A DNA stretch of 64,000 bases from Sporomusa sp. KB1 (GCF_007830295.1 NZ_VLKC01000002.1:4819157-4883156), one strand, 5' to 3'. Shown: positions 1-9,479, counted from the first letter of the stretch. Notes: generated from the sequence alone by a model not told the origin. Translations and numbers: made by a program.

Positions 1-108
1 AAGTTTAACCCACACCCAATTTTCAGGCACCTCATAAGGCTTATCCTCATCTTTAACAAGCGCCTGTTCCAACAACTCCTCTAGCAGTAACTGTTGCTTT
101 TTCGCCAT
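1..108 (-). CDS. hsdS: Type I restriction-modification specificity subunit, N-terminal fragment
   Basis: This is the first 36 codons of a gene that runs off the left edge. The translation begins MAKKQQLLLEELLEQALV and contains ENWVWVKL, a start typical of HsdS, the subunit that recognises the DNA target and guides HsdM and HsdR. Its ATG shares one base with the TAA stop of hsdM (TAATG), so the two genes are translationally coupled. The order hsdR-hsdM-hsdS on one strand supports the call. The target-recognition domains lie outside the window, so specificity cannot be judged. Confidence 0.8.
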   Translation of the reverse strand, partial: MAKKQQLLLEELLEQALVKDEDKPYEVPENWVWVKL

Positions 109-1526
109 TACTTGCCACCGCCCAGGCTTTTCAAATCTTTTACCACACTCAAAATTAAATCAACTGCTTCTTCTAGTTGGGCGACCACTTCTTCCCCGCT
201 TTCCACTGGGTCTTGTAGGTCTTCATAATCGAGCACACTGTCATCTCGGATTAATCCTAAATCCAGGCTGTTGCCCTTTTCGGCAATTTGCTCCCTTGTG
301 AACACACTCAAGCGCTCATCTTGGATGACTTTTCTATCTTGGGCAGTATAGGCTTTGATGAAATCATCAAAATGCTCTTGTTTTAAAGGCATAGTTTTGC
401 CGAAGTTCTGCATATTGGTACGCATATCATAGATCCATACTTCTTTGGTATTGCCCTTTTCGGTTGTGCCGCGGGTAAAGAACAACACATTGGTTTTGAC
501 GCCCTGGGCATAGAAAATACCGGTAGGCAGGCGCAAAATGGTATGCAGGTAGCACTTATCCATGAGATCAGCACGAATATTGGCCCCATCACCATCGGCA
601 AACAGCACGTTGTCTGGCAATACCACCGCCGCTCTGGCTTGATGGTTGGGTTTTAATGACCGATAGATATGCTGTAAAAAGTTCAGCTGTTTGTTGGAGC
701 TGGGATAGGTCAAGTCATCACGGGTGGCACGCTCGCCGCCTTTTTTGGTACCGAACGGCGGATTGGTCAATACCACGTCAAATCCTTTCATGTTCTTGCC
801 AGCATTGGACAGGGTATCACCTAACATGATTTCGCCTTCGATATCATGCAGCATGGCATTCATGAGAGCCAGTCGATGGGTATCATGCACAAGCTCGCAG
901 CCTGTGAAGGCTTTTTTTCTTTGAAACTCCTGTTCATCGGCTGGCAAGGCAAACAGATCATCGGTTTGCTCTTTAATATGCTTGTCTGCGGCAATCATAA
1001 AGCCGAATGTACCGCAGGCCGGGTCGTTACAGAGTTCACCGGCTTTGGGGTCAATGAGTCTTACCATGACGTCAATTAAGACGCGCGGCGTAAAGTACTG
1101 CCCTGCCCCTGACTTTTTCTCGTTGGCGTTTTTCTCTAAGAGACCTTCGTACAGGTTGCCCAGACCTTCTTCTTTAGCCGAATACCAATCAAGTTCATCA
1201 ATGGATTTTATGATTTTTTCCAGGTTCTTGGGTTCATCAATGTTGGATCTGGCACCGGAATAGATTTCTCTGATTCTGCCGGTACTTTCTTCACCCAGAT
1301 GGCTCAGCAGAGCATTATAAAACTTTTTTAAATCTGTGCCTTGTTGTTTCGCCAGTTTATCCCAACGGTAATTCTCCGGTATTTGGCTATCGGTGTTGGT
1401 TTCCTTGGACATTTTAAGAAATAAGATATAAGTAAGTTCGGTAACATACTGATGATAGGTAATCCCGTCATCTCTAAGTACATTACAGAGATTCCAGAGT
1501 TTTGCTACGATTTCTTGATTTGTCAC
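108..1526 (-). CDS. hsdM: Type I restriction-modification DNA methyltransferase subunit
   Basis: This 472-residue protein is the N6-adenine methyltransferase subunit of a type I system. With HsdS it methylates the host recognition site and protects it from HsdR. Residues about 5-130 form the helical HsdM N-terminal domain. The AdoMet-binding motif DPACGTFGFM is near residue 167 and the catalytic motif NPPFG near residue 255, both intact. The length is near the family norm. Only three bases separate it from the upstream hsdR stop, and its own stop overlaps the hsdS start. No frameshift or missing motif is visible, so the methylase is probably active. Confidence 0.93.
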   Translation of the reverse strand: MTNQEIVAKLWNLCNVLRDDGITYHQYVTELTYILFLKMSKETNTDSQIPENYRWDKLAKQQGTDLKKFYNALLSHLGEESTGRIREIYSGARSNIDEPKNLEKIIKSIDELDWYSAKEEGLGNLYEGLLEKNANEKKSGAGQYFTPRVLIDVMVRLIDPKAGELCNDPACGTFGFMIAADKHIKEQTDDLFALPADEQEFQRKKAFTGCELVHDTHRLALMNAMLHDIEGEIMLGDTLSNAGKNMKGFDVVLTNPPFGTKKGGERATRDDLTYPSSNKQLNFLQHIYRSLKPNHQARAAVVLPDNVLFADGDGANIRADLMDKCYLHTILRLPTGIFYAQGVKTNVLFFTRGTTEKGNTKEVWIYDMRTNMQNFGKTMPLKQEHFDDFIKAYTAQDRKVIQDERLSVFTREQIAEKGNSLDLGLIRDDSVLDYEDLQDPVESGEEVVAQLEEAVDLILSVVKDLKSLGGGK

Positions 1527-1529
1527 TTG

Positions 1530-4500
1530 TTATGCGCTCCAGTCTTCATATAGATAGTCATTGAGTTCTGCGATGATTTGTTCCAATTTATTGCCAAATA
1601 TTTTATTAATAACCTTATAGCCGCCCTTTGCTTTGAAAGCGCCTGTTTCAAAGGTTTCCAGTTCCAAGATGCTTTCATGCAGAAGGTGGGTTTCGATTCT
1701 GCCTAGCCAATCCAATTCCATTTTGCTAAAGTTGTGTTTTTTCTTGAGCTTGTTGACCGCGTTTTTAATCCGTTGTTCATGGCTAATGAGCGGCGAACCA
1801 ATAGCCTGTTGGCGGATGAAGGTAATGATGTCTGCGGCTATATCCTCGTTACTAAGCTCTTTCCAGGCCGAATTTAACTGTACCTCAGTAAACTGGTTGC
1901 GGTCAAGCTCAAGTCGTAAACTTTTCAGTGTATCACGAGTAAGCTCTTTGGGCCTTGTGCAGACAATAGTAAGGGCGGCGATCTTGTCCTTATTCTCTAC
2001 GATGAAGCGTTTGAATTCTTCCAAATAGTCTGCTGGCTTTTGCGCATTGCCGTAGCCGCGAGTATGATACACCAACTCATCTTCTTTTACGGAAATAACA
2101 ACAGGTCTTGTCGGGGTATAGTTGCCTTCATTGAGCAGTTCAAACAAGCGTTTATTGTTTATAATATGCTCTTCTGCTTGGTTAATGGGCATTGCTTGTA
2201 AGGCGACAATAAACTCTGCCGGAGTTTTGCCACCAGCTAGATCGATAAAGTGTTCTAGCATTTCGCCACTTACTTTTCTTTTGGATCGTTGCAGCTTGGC
2301 GATAATGATATCAATCTGATTTTTCTTTTGTTCTTCTGTCGGTAGTATTGCCAGTCCATTGATAAGATCTGCAAACGAAACTGATGCATTGGCTACAACC
2401 GGTTTCATGGTATTGACTGGCTCTAAAGACTCATAAACACCTACAGGGTCGAATATTTCAAAATGAGTTTTGTCGATGCCAGGACAAAGTCGGGTAGCCC
2501 GTCCTAGCATTTGCTCAAACAGAATTCTTGATTTCACCCGGCGCATAAAGACAAGGGTACTAATCTCGGGAATGTCAATGCCGGTTGTTAAGAGGTCAAC
2601 TGTCACAGCCAGGTTGGGATATTTCTCATTCTTGAATTTTTTGATGGCCTCTAATATTTTCTTTTTGTTGCCGCCGCCGACTGAACCGGTGATTTTCATA
2701 ATGGCGTCATTGTCAACGCCATATTCTTCGTAAATTTCCTTCAGCAATTTGACAATAAGGTCAGCATGCGAATCGTCAACAGCATAGACTAGCGTTTTGC
2801 CTTGACCGTCTGGATTGATGTATTTTGCGATTTCTTCCAGTACAGTGCGATTAAACGGCTCGGTTATGACTTTTCTATTAAAACTCTCGATGTCAAACTT
2901 GAGTTCGTCTTCTAGTTCGTCACTGTTGGTTATCTCACCGGTAACCGGGTCATAAATGGCAACAGTGTCCCCTTTTTCATAGCAAATTCCTTCAATAGCC
3001 AGTTTGGTTTTCAAGTTATGCGGAGCATCGTGGTCAACCAAATAACCCTCGATGACGGCTTCTCGATAGGAATAATTGAATACTGGTTTACCAAAAATTT
3101 CAGTAGTATGCAACGCTGGCGTTGCCGTAAGTGCTATTTTCACAGCATCAAAATACTCGATGACTGTTCTATATTTGCTGACATAGTCGTCTTGATTTCG
3201 ATAGAGAAGTTCATCTTCGCCCATTTCTTTATCCAATATATAACCGCGATGCGCCTCATCGACAACAATGAGGTCATAATCAGTAACTGCTGGCATAATT
3301 TCCCCATCGTTATATAGTATTCGCTTCACAAGGCTTTGTACGGTGGCAACATGAATCTTGGTTTCTTTGTCAAATTCTTTATCGTCAAGGCCCTTTATGT
3401 TATAGATTTCGTCAAGGGTCATTAAATCTTCGAGCTTTACTTCTTTAAATACGTCCTGAGCCTGTTCCCCCAGCGCCGACCGGTCTACCAAAAAGAGTAC
3501 TCTTTTAAAACGGTCAGCTTTGATGAGCCGGTAGATCATTCCTAAAATTGTTCGTGTTTTTCCTGTGCCTGTGGCCATAGATAGCAGAATAGTCTGCTTG
3601 CCCTCCAGCACGGCTTGTTCTGCTGCTTTGATGGCCTTAATCTGATAGTCCCTGAGGTTTAGACCGTCCTTATCTGTTAATAAGTCATAGCTCGTATGTT
3701 TCAAATCTTGATTGGCTTTATCAATATCCTGGGCAAGTAATTCCATTACACCCTGTGGGCTTACCCAGCCTTGCTGCGCTTTGGCTATATTGGTGGATTT
3801 CCGGGCATCTAAAAACCAAATGCCTGATTTGGTTTCCAGTTGTTTTAAATATTTTCGGCCGTTTGTGGCAAAAAGGAATGGTACTTTGTATTCTCCCCAC
3901 TGGCCAAGCAGATGGGGAGAGTGTTCTGCTTTGATGTTCTTCGCATAATCCTTGCATTGATAGTCAATAACAGCAGGTATGTCGGTAAGATGTCGCTTAG
4001 CTTCTACAACTCCCACTAGTTGGGTGCCAACAAATAAGGCATAGTCAGCATAGCCCCGATCGCTAACGGTTGAATTAGTAGGCCATTCGGCTATGGCCAA
4101 GTTTTTCCCCTTTTGCGGCCTTGTTCCTTTAGAATATCTGATATTAAGGGTGTCAACCTCCCAGCCAACTTTTCTTAGTTGCTCATCAATAAGGTAACGA
4201 GTCTCTTTTTCAGACAGGTTGATTTTGTCGGCTGTCGAATGGCTTCTTTTTCTCCGATCCACGATAGAAACTACCGGCTCGGCGGAAGAAGTCATTTTGA
4301 TAGTTTCAGTAAGCTCTTGGATTTTCGCTTCCTGTTTCTTAATTGTAGTACTAAAATCAATATCTTTGCTTGTATCTTCGGGCATGACAAAACCTGGGGA
4401 CTCATAATTCCAGTCTCCATAGGTCTGCATAAACCAAACACCAAGCTTATAGGCAAACTCAATTAGTATTGAGGCTTGTTCTATTGACTCGTAGCCGTCA

Positions 4501-4787
4501 TGGGCTGCTTTATTACGCGCCATTCTAAGCGCGTAAAGAATATCATCAATATCTTTAGGAAGGAGACCTTCATTTTTTAGAATCTTAATTCGATTGGCAT
4601 GCGTGTTGTCCACAAGGGGTTCAGCTAAGTTATCCAATGTAAAAATTAACCGTACGATGGTTTCAGCAAATAGACCGAGTTTAATAAGGCAAGAATTAGA
4701 GTCTGTATAAATATACTTTTCCGCCATCACGCCAATAGAAGTAAGTAAAGACCATCTTGATTCTAAAAATGAAAAATTAGATTTCAA
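1530..4787 (-). CDS. hsdR: Type I restriction enzyme, restriction/translocase subunit
   Basis: This 1085-residue protein is the motor and nuclease of the type I system. It begins with a DUF4145-like helical domain (about residues 20-125). A PD-(D/E)xK nuclease follows near residues 245-265, seen as YADYALF and then VVEAKR. The superfamily-2 helicase has Walker A ATGTGKT near residue 404, the DEAH box VVDEAHRGY near 510 and motif VI QMLGRATRLCP near 735. The start is a TTG at 4787, eight bases after GGAGG; no in-frame ATG has a ribosome site. It is the first gene of the hsdR-hsdM-hsdS operon, and all motifs are intact. Confidence 0.92.
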   Translation of the reverse strand: MKSNFSFLESRWSLLTSIGVMAEKYIYTDSNSCLIKLGLFAETIVRLIFTLDNLAEPLVDNTHANRIKILKNEGLLPKDIDDILYALRMARNKAAHDGYESIEQASILIEFAYKLGVWFMQTYGDWNYESPGFVMPEDTSKDIDFSTTIKKQEAKIQELTETIKMTSSAEPVVSIVDRRKRSHSTADKINLSEKETRYLIDEQLRKVGWEVDTLNIRYSKGTRPQKGKNLAIAEWPTNSTVSDRGYADYALFVGTQLVGVVEAKRHLTDIPAVIDYQCKDYAKNIKAEHSPHLLGQWGEYKVPFLFATNGRKYLKQLETKSGIWFLDARKSTNIAKAQQGWVSPQGVMELLAQDIDKANQDLKHTSYDLLTDKDGLNLRDYQIKAIKAAEQAVLEGKQTILLSMATGTGKTRTILGMIYRLIKADRFKRVLFLVDRSALGEQAQDVFKEVKLEDLMTLDEIYNIKGLDDKEFDKETKIHVATVQSLVKRILYNDGEIMPAVTDYDLIVVDEAHRGYILDKEMGEDELLYRNQDDYVSKYRTVIEYFDAVKIALTATPALHTTEIFGKPVFNYSYREAVIEGYLVDHDAPHNLKTKLAIEGICYEKGDTVAIYDPVTGEITNSDELEDELKFDIESFNRKVITEPFNRTVLEEIAKYINPDGQGKTLVYAVDDSHADLIVKLLKEIYEEYGVDNDAIMKITGSVGGGNKKKILEAIKKFKNEKYPNLAVTVDLLTTGIDIPEISTLVFMRRVKSRILFEQMLGRATRLCPGIDKTHFEIFDPVGVYESLEPVNTMKPVVANASVSFADLINGLAILPTEEQKKNQIDIIIAKLQRSKRKVSGEMLEHFIDLAGGKTPAEFIVALQAMPINQAEEHIINNKRLFELLNEGNYTPTRPVVISVKEDELVYHTRGYGNAQKPADYLEEFKRFIVENKDKIAALTIVCTRPKELTRDTLKSLRLELDRNQFTEVQLNSAWKELSNEDIAADIITFIRQQAIGSPLISHEQRIKNAVNKLKKKHNFSKMELDWLGRIETHLLHESILELETFETGAFKAKGGYKVINKIFGNKLEQIIAELNDYLYEDWSA

Positions 4788-4844
4788 AAATGACGCCTCC
4801 AGTCCCCGACTAAAACACCGATGAATTTTTAGATACTATCTTTT

Positions 4845-4860
4845 TAACCTGATTAGGTTA
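4845..4860. promoter_or_regulatory. Palindrome upstream of hsdR, possible operator
   Basis: The site reads TAACCT-GATT-AGGTTA, two six-base arms around four bases, about 60 bases upstream of the hsdR start. Restriction operons are often controlled by a dimeric repressor, and this dyad is the only one in the leader. No controller gene is recognised nearby, so the role is a guess. Confidence 0.25.
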
Positions 4861-5005
4861 TTCTTAAACCTGTGATATTCCAGATTTAAAATACTAAATG
4901 AGTTTTAAGATAAGTTTCCATGCTTTTACACAAAAGTCCTCCAAGTTTCGTGTATTTATTTCCGTGTAAAGTACAGCCAGCCAGGGACAAAGAGAGTGGA
5001 AATAA

Positions 5006-5028
5006 AAAAACGCTCAGCGAGCGTTTTT
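5006..5028 (-). terminator. Rho-independent terminator after the 334-residue unknown gene
   Basis: The stem CGCTC/GAGCG with a three-base AGC loop is flanked by A-runs and T-runs, so it could act in both directions. It lies about 70 bases past the stop at 5101 of the minus-strand unknown gene and isolates the hsd operon from it. Confidence 0.7.
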
Positions 5029-5100
5029 ATTTCTATGCCTGGCTTATCCAACTCTTTGAGTGCGCAAATGTACCGTTGTTTTTACTTTTTTGCTGTTTGG

Positions 5101-6105
5101 TCAATCCTCAGCTTTTCTTTTAAAGAGCGGCTCCCTCATTTCTTGCGGAGTATTTCTATATTCAAAGCGTGTTTCATCAGGGCAGATGCCATAATACAGA
5201 TTTTTAATTGTATTTCTTCCACTATCTCTTATATAGGATGGGGAGTATGATATAAAGCCTAATCTTAAACATGAAACATAACCTTTCAATTCATGATAAA
5301 ATTCCACGAGTTTTATATATATCAGTGTTTGACCGTGGCTTTGTTCATACGCAGCTATTATATCGGTCTCGATCGTTTTCAAAAAGTTATCAGCCCTAGC
5401 TAACAAATTATCATCAAGAGAAACTGTTGGGTCATATCGTATAAAATCTTCCATGCTATAGTCTTGAATAGCTTGCTTGAAGATTCCACGTATTTGCTCA
5501 GATGGTGTTTCCGTTTGAGATATAATCTCACCTTCAGCATTATTAAATGAGGACAAGGAAGCTGCTGATAAAACAGGAGTTTCGTTAACCATTGATATGT
5601 CATTGTCTGGTTCTTCTGATGATGGTAAGCCAAGTGACTCCACGAACTCATCAAGAAGGCTCTGATAAAACACCTCTGGATCTTCGTTGGAACAATTAAA
5701 ACGACCATTATCATTTCTCAAGTAGAGATTATTTTGCACTATCTGCCAATTATTATTTTTATTTAAACGAAACCGGAAGTAACGATAAACTTTGGATCTA
5801 TTGATTCTCCCATTAGGGAAGTAAGAACTGATATTATCAGGAACTTTTCTATCAATCCATTTACCAACTGACTCAAGCTCAATTTTTTTATCTTTAATTC
5901 CCGAAGCATTTAACAGTTGATAAGCAAACTTATTGCGTAGAATCCTAAATACTTTCTCGCCATTTCTATCTCTTAACTTAGTCAAATCTTTGATTAATTC
6001 ACCAAATGTCATATATCTCCCGTCCTCATAAAGAGTTAAATTTGTCCTTAAAATTTCTTTACTATGTCTTTGAATATCGAACACCATTTTTATATAATTA
6101 ATCAT
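5101..6105 (-). CDS. Unknown protein next to the restriction locus
   Basis: This 334-residue protein is not recognised. It has no signal peptide and no membrane segment. The first 150 residues are basic and rich in aromatic residues (WIDRKVPDNISSYFPNG, VYRYFRFRLNKNNN). A low-complexity acidic and serine-rich linker at about 165-215 separates this from a helical C-terminal half. That layout suggests two globular domains, the first perhaps nucleic-acid binding. It sits between the type I operon and two small unknown genes, so a link to defence is possible but is inferred from position only. No strong ribosome site precedes the annotated start; Met7 is an alternative. Confidence 0.6.
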   Translation of the reverse strand: MINYIKMVFDIQRHSKEILRTNLTLYEDGRYMTFGELIKDLTKLRDRNGEKVFRILRNKFAYQLLNASGIKDKKIELESVGKWIDRKVPDNISSYFPNGRINRSKVYRYFRFRLNKNNNWQIVQNNLYLRNDNGRFNCSNEDPEVFYQSLLDEFVESLGLPSSEEPDNDISMVNETPVLSAASLSSFNNAEGEIISQTETPSEQIRGIFKQAIQDYSMEDFIRYDPTVSLDDNLLARADNFLKTIETDIIAAYEQSHGQTLIYIKLVEFYHELKGYVSCLRLGFISYSPSYIRDSGRNTIKNLYYGICPDETRFEYRNTPQEMREPLFKRKAED

Positions 6106-6160
6106 AGACCAAGTTCAAGAAAGGCCGTGTGTGATCTGTTTTTTCAAGGAGGCGAAAGGA

Positions 6161-6415
6161 ATGCCGAAAGGTGATAAAACCCCAGAGTCATATGACAAAA
6201 CCGCAATATATTACATCAAAAAAGGTGATAAAGAATGGGCAAAAGCAAGTAGTGATCCAAGTAATGCGTACCGCTACAAGCGTGCGCGGGATTATTATAC
6301 GCAAGCCAAAATAGTTTTAAAAGCTAAGGTTGCACGCTATGAATTACCGGAAGATGAAAACACGATCAAGGAAATTAAAAAACGCATCAAACAAGTTGAA
6401 AAACATGTAATTTAA
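6161..6415 (+). CDS. Small basic protein of unknown function
   Basis: This 84-residue protein is rich in Lys and Tyr. The ATG at 6161 is chosen because AAGGAGG lies at 6147-6153, an ideal spacing; the reading frame extends to a GTG at 6131 without support. The sequence is a helical alternation of charged and aromatic residues (YYIKKGDKEWAKA, YKRARDYYTQAK) that could fold as a short TPR-like or coiled hairpin. It is transcribed divergently from the 334-residue gene and is followed 21 bases later by another small gene, so the two may be co-transcribed. The function is unknown. Confidence 0.6.
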   Translation: MPKGDKTPESYDKTAIYYIKKGDKEWAKASSDPSNAYRYKRARDYYTQAKIVLKAKVARYELPEDENTIKEIKKRIKQVEKHVI

Positions 6416-6436
6416 AATAAATTATGAGGTGAAAAA

Positions 6437-6622
6437 ATGATAATTGAATCTGCAGACAATAAAACCCATTTATTGAAATTGGATGATGGCCAACCGGTAT
6501 TTAACGAACGCGGTGGCCTCCTAACTAAATGTAAGTTATGGGTGGAAATGAAAAAAATTTATAATACCGGCGATATTGAAATAAACTGCCCAAAGTGTTC
6601 GAAATCTCTCGGCAAAATATAA
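6437..6622 (+). CDS. Small protein with a CPKC motif, unknown function
   Basis: This 61-residue protein is preceded by GAGGTG six bases before its ATG. The C-terminus carries INCPKCSKSLGKI, half of a zinc-ribbon-like knuckle. The N-terminal half (HLLKLDDGQPVFNERGG) looks like a small beta structure. With only one CxxC pair it could bind zinc as a dimer, or not at all. It forms a probable two-gene unit with the small basic protein upstream, and a hairpin terminator follows at 6702-6728. Confidence 0.5.
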   Translation: MIIESADNKTHLLKLDDGQPVFNERGGLLTKCKLWVEMKKIYNTGDIEINCPKCSKSLGKI

Positions 6623-6701
6623 TCATCTATTATGGTACTTCTGTTCATTTTCTCAATTTCTTTACACAATTCGGTAAAAGTGAATTAACTCCTGCAACAA
6701 T

Positions 6702-6728
6702 AAACCGCCAACACAACATTGGCGGTTT
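6702..6728 (+). terminator. Hairpin after the two small genes
   Basis: A perfect ten-base stem, AAACCGCCAA paired with TTGGCGGTTT around a seven-base loop, lies 80 bases past the stop at 6622. The following T-tract is weak (GTTATTA), so termination may be partial. Confidence 0.55.
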
Positions 6729-6897
6729 GTTATTACACTTTGCTATATACAATTTCCATAGGAAGACCTTTGCAGTTATTTTGGGGTTCTTCCGGTATGT
6801 GTCAAAACTGTTTTGCATACCAGTGCAGCCAATAACAGAGAACACCATAGCATCGACAAAATCATTTATCACTTGCTTGGAATATTGTGCGGTTATT

Positions 6898-7461
6898 TCA
6901 TGTATAGCTTGTTCTCAGTTTGTTCATAATGAGCTGGGTCATTTGAATGAAATTTTCCTCGACAGAGGTCATACTTTTTTCAGCAATATCGGGCTGAGAA
7001 CAAAGCTCTGTAATATTTCCCCTGATATTTTGCTGATGCAAATGCTCAAATTCGTAATATAACAAGTCAGTATCAATATCGGCAAGCTGCCTCAATTCTT
7101 GCTCTGTCAAATCAGCAAGCCCGTATTTCGCAAAAATTACTTGCTGCAAGGTTTCTTCTATTTTTCTGTACTCATCAAGATAACCTTTTACCGGTCTTGT
7201 GATATCAGCAATATAGGCTTCACTGCCATCATGAAGCAAGCATGCTAATTGTATTCTAGCAGATAATTTTCTTTCTCTGGCCTCCTGAGCACAATTAATG
7301 GAATGCTGCGCAACACTGTAAAAAGTTTTGAAGTGGCCGTTTGCCCGGCACATTTGTGATAATGCGTGCGCAATATCTTCTATTTTTACGTCCTCCATCT
7401 GCGGCTCAAGCGGATAGAATACGGTATTGGTATACGTTAAAATTGCACCTTTTCGTGTCAT
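6898..7461 (-). CDS. HD-domain phosphohydrolase, YfbR-like (probable 5'-nucleotidase)
   Basis: This 187-residue HD-superfamily enzyme carries the metal ligands in order: HFKTFYSVAQHSINC (first His), LACLLHDGSEAYIADI (HD pair) and DIDTDLLYYEFEH (late Asp). YfbR-type HD proteins remove phosphate from deoxynucleoside monophosphates, and the phrase EAYIADITRPVK fits that group. The start at 7461 is preferred to the longer frame (7497) because an AAGGAG site lies 11 bases upstream and the upstream residues are not HD-like. It stands alone between two gene-poor gaps. Confidence 0.75.
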   Translation of the reverse strand: MTRKGAILTYTNTVFYPLEPQMEDVKIEDIAHALSQMCRANGHFKTFYSVAQHSINCAQEARERKLSARIQLACLLHDGSEAYIADITRPVKGYLDEYRKIEETLQQVIFAKYGLADLTEQELRQLADIDTDLLYYEFEHLHQQNIRGNITELCSQPDIAEKSMTSVEENFIQMTQLIMNKLRTSYT

Positions 7462-7617
7462 TGATACAAAATCTCCTTTTTTGTCACACAATATCACGTA
7501 TTACTGGATGCCCAACTTTCTTCACTTGGTTATGCTATTTTGTATTTTATTAGTTGCCGATTGTTGTATGTAAACAATATTATCCAAGTTATCTGCTATT
7601 GAACTCTAGTCAGCCGG

Positions 7618-8769
7618 TTACTCACCTATTAAAAAATCGATTTGTCCGTTGACCATGACAATCTCCGGGTGAGCAGAAACCATCATGGGGTCTTCACTCC
7701 ACACGACCAAATCGGCATCCATTCCCGGTGCTAGACTGCCAAGCCGGTTATCAAGGCCTAAAATCTTAGCGGCATCGCAGGTGATCATTTTCAGAGCCTG
7801 GTACGGTGGTAGGCCGTAGCGGGTGGCTAACCCGGCATATACTGATAGAAAGCAGCTAGGCGTTACCGGATGATCGCTCATCATGGCACATAATACACCC
7901 TGCCGGTATAACAGTGCCGGTGATTCCATGGTTTTATCTTTTAATTCCACCTTTGACCTGGTGGATAATGTTGGCCCTACTACAACTGGAATTTCTTCGG
8001 CTGACAGCAGTTCGGCAATAAGATACGCTTCTGTTCCATGTTCGATAATGATATCAACATCAAATTCCTGAGCGATCCGTACGGCCGTAACAATGTCATC
8101 GGCCCGATGTGCATGTGCCCTGAGCGGCATTTCTTTCCGCAATACCTTAGCGATTGCTTCCATTCCCATATCATATTTCCAGTCTTTTTTTCCCTGGCTG
8201 GCCAGGTACTCACGGGCCTTCCAGAAGGCTTCCCTGATTAAGGCAGCGGTTGCCATGCGCGAGACCGGCATTTTTCTCTGATCGGCTCCGTAAACACGTT
8301 TAGGGTTTTCGCCAAAGGCAATTTTTAGTCCTGCATACCACTTGAGCAGCATCTGCTCAACTGTGGGTTTGGGCGCTGTTTTAAGAAGAACGCATTGTCC
8401 ACCAATTGGATTGGCACTGCCAGGTGCCACCATGACGGTGGTTATGCCGCCCTGATAGGCTTCCAACAGGCCGAGGTCTGCGGGGTTAATGGCGTCAAGC
8501 GCATGCAGACCGGGGGTAATCGGTTCACTGCGTTCGTTCTCATCAGAGCCGGCCCAACCCATACCTTCGTTGTCAATGCCTAAATGGGTATGAGCGTCAA
8601 TGAGTCCTGGGGTTATGAACTTGCCGGTTACATCAATAATCCGGCATCCAAGCGGAATGTCAATATTTTTGCCAACTGCCTGTATTTTACCGTTATGAAT
8701 CAGCACGGTGCCGTGATCCAGACTTTTACCGCACATTGTCAGGATTTTAGCGCCTGATAATGCAATCAT
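7618..8769 (-). CDS. Amidohydrolase-superfamily enzyme (imidazolonepropionase-like)
   Basis: This 383-residue metal-dependent hydrolase has the TIM-barrel ligands of the superfamily: GLIDAHTHLG (HxH pair), MPLRAHAHRADDI and DIIIEHGTEAY (later His residues) and MMSDHPVTP (the Asp). The C-terminal GSLAPGMDADLVVWSEDP is the hallmark beta-sandwich of cyclic-amidohydrolase-type enzymes. The start at 8769 is chosen because GGGAGGG lies just upstream; the frame extends 11 codons further without a ribosome site. The substrate is unknown, since nothing nearby belongs to a histidine, pyrimidine or dipeptide pathway. It appears cytoplasmic. Confidence 0.8.
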   Translation of the reverse strand: MIALSGAKILTMCGKSLDHGTVLIHNGKIQAVGKNIDIPLGCRIIDVTGKFITPGLIDAHTHLGIDNEGMGWAGSDENERSEPITPGLHALDAINPADLGLLEAYQGGITTVMVAPGSANPIGGQCVLLKTAPKPTVEQMLLKWYAGLKIAFGENPKRVYGADQRKMPVSRMATAALIREAFWKAREYLASQGKKDWKYDMGMEAIAKVLRKEMPLRAHAHRADDIVTAVRIAQEFDVDIIIEHGTEAYLIAELLSAEEIPVVVGPTLSTRSKVELKDKTMESPALLYRQGVLCAMMSDHPVTPSCFLSVYAGLATRYGLPPYQALKMITCDAAKILGLDNRLGSLAPGMDADLVVWSEDPMMVSAHPEIVMVNGQIDFLIGE

Positions 8770-8893
8770 GTTAATCCCTCCCAGGTGGATAGGATAATCC
8801 AACTTAGATCTGGTATCCTACTGCCAATGTTATATTATATTCATTGTAATGCAGTAGCAACTTCGCATGCAAGAAAAATAAGTCTATACGCAA

Positions 8894-8928
8894 TAAAAAA
8901 GACCTTGCAGTTAAAACCTGCAAAGCCA
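8894..8928 (-). terminator. Terminator after the SnoaL-like gene
   Basis: On the minus strand an eight-base stem, CTTTGCAG/CTGCAAGG, is followed by GTCTTTTTTATT. It lies about 90 bases past the stop at 9012 and separates that gene from the amidohydrolase. Confidence 0.7.
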
Positions 8929-9011
8929 TGATTTATCTGGGGTTAATTGCTGAAATTCATGGTCGGAGCGACACGACTTGAAGGAGTACTAGGTCTTCAT
9001 AAACAGTGTTT

Positions 9012-9434
9012 TTACGCCCTTTTAAACTGTGCGGTGTCAGCTACTTGCCATACACCTTTTATTCGCCCATCACCATTAATCTTCCAGGTGTGAGAAAAAC
9101 GCACAAATTGAGTTGAATTATCTTGATTACTATCAAATGTGTAAAATCCCAAAACAGTAACAACATCCCCTCCATCAATGAAAGTTTCAGGCATAGCCCC
9201 AAAACTGTTAAATTGACTGCGAAGTTTTGAATAAAAGGATCCAAATACTTCAGCCATTCCATTGTAAACTCCACCATAGGGAAATCCAGGGGATACATTC
9301 CAGACCGGATCGTCCGCAAGTATTCTAGCAACAGCCTCTTTATCATTCGCTTTTAAAGCCTTATAAAGATTTTTTACTTGTTTAACATTTTGCGTGTCTT
9401 TTTCACCATGATTTAAAAAGATACGAGTTTCCAT
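9012..9434 (-). CDS. SnoaL-like / NTF2-fold protein
   Basis: This 140-residue protein has the small alpha-plus-beta-barrel pattern of the NTF2/SnoaL superfamily: an N-terminal helix (VKNLYKALKANDKEAV), the WNVSPGFPYGGVYNG segment typical of SnoaL-like proteins, then long strands ending in HTWKINGDGRIKGVWQV. Members are hydrolases, isomerases or ligand carriers, and the substrate cannot be deduced. A GGAGG site precedes the ATG. It is divergent from the LysR gene at 9628, the usual arrangement of a LysR regulator and its target, with a perfect dyad between them (9480-9502). Confidence 0.7.
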   Translation of the reverse strand: METRIFLNHGEKDTQNVKQVKNLYKALKANDKEAVARILADDPVWNVSPGFPYGGVYNGMAEVFGSFYSKLRSQFNSFGAMPETFIDGGDVVTVLGFYTFDSNQDNSTQFVRFSHTWKINGDGRIKGVWQVADTAQFKRA

Positions 9435-9479
9435 TATTATCCTCCATCGCCATTTAGCATATTTTTATTACGTCTTCAT

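Larger units (their letters stand above)
4788..5100. other. Intergenic region between hsdR and an unknown gene
   Basis: There is no convincing gene in these 313 bases. The region holds the hsdR ribosome site (4796-4800), a 16-base near-palindrome at 4845-4860 and a terminator hairpin at 5006-5028. The hsdR promoter must lie here, but no clear -35/-10 pair was recognised. Confidence 0.6.

Noticed and set aside
6645..6872. A 75-codon minus-strand frame after the HD gene
   Set aside because: No ribosome site, a hairpin terminator lies inside it, and the composition is not protein-like.
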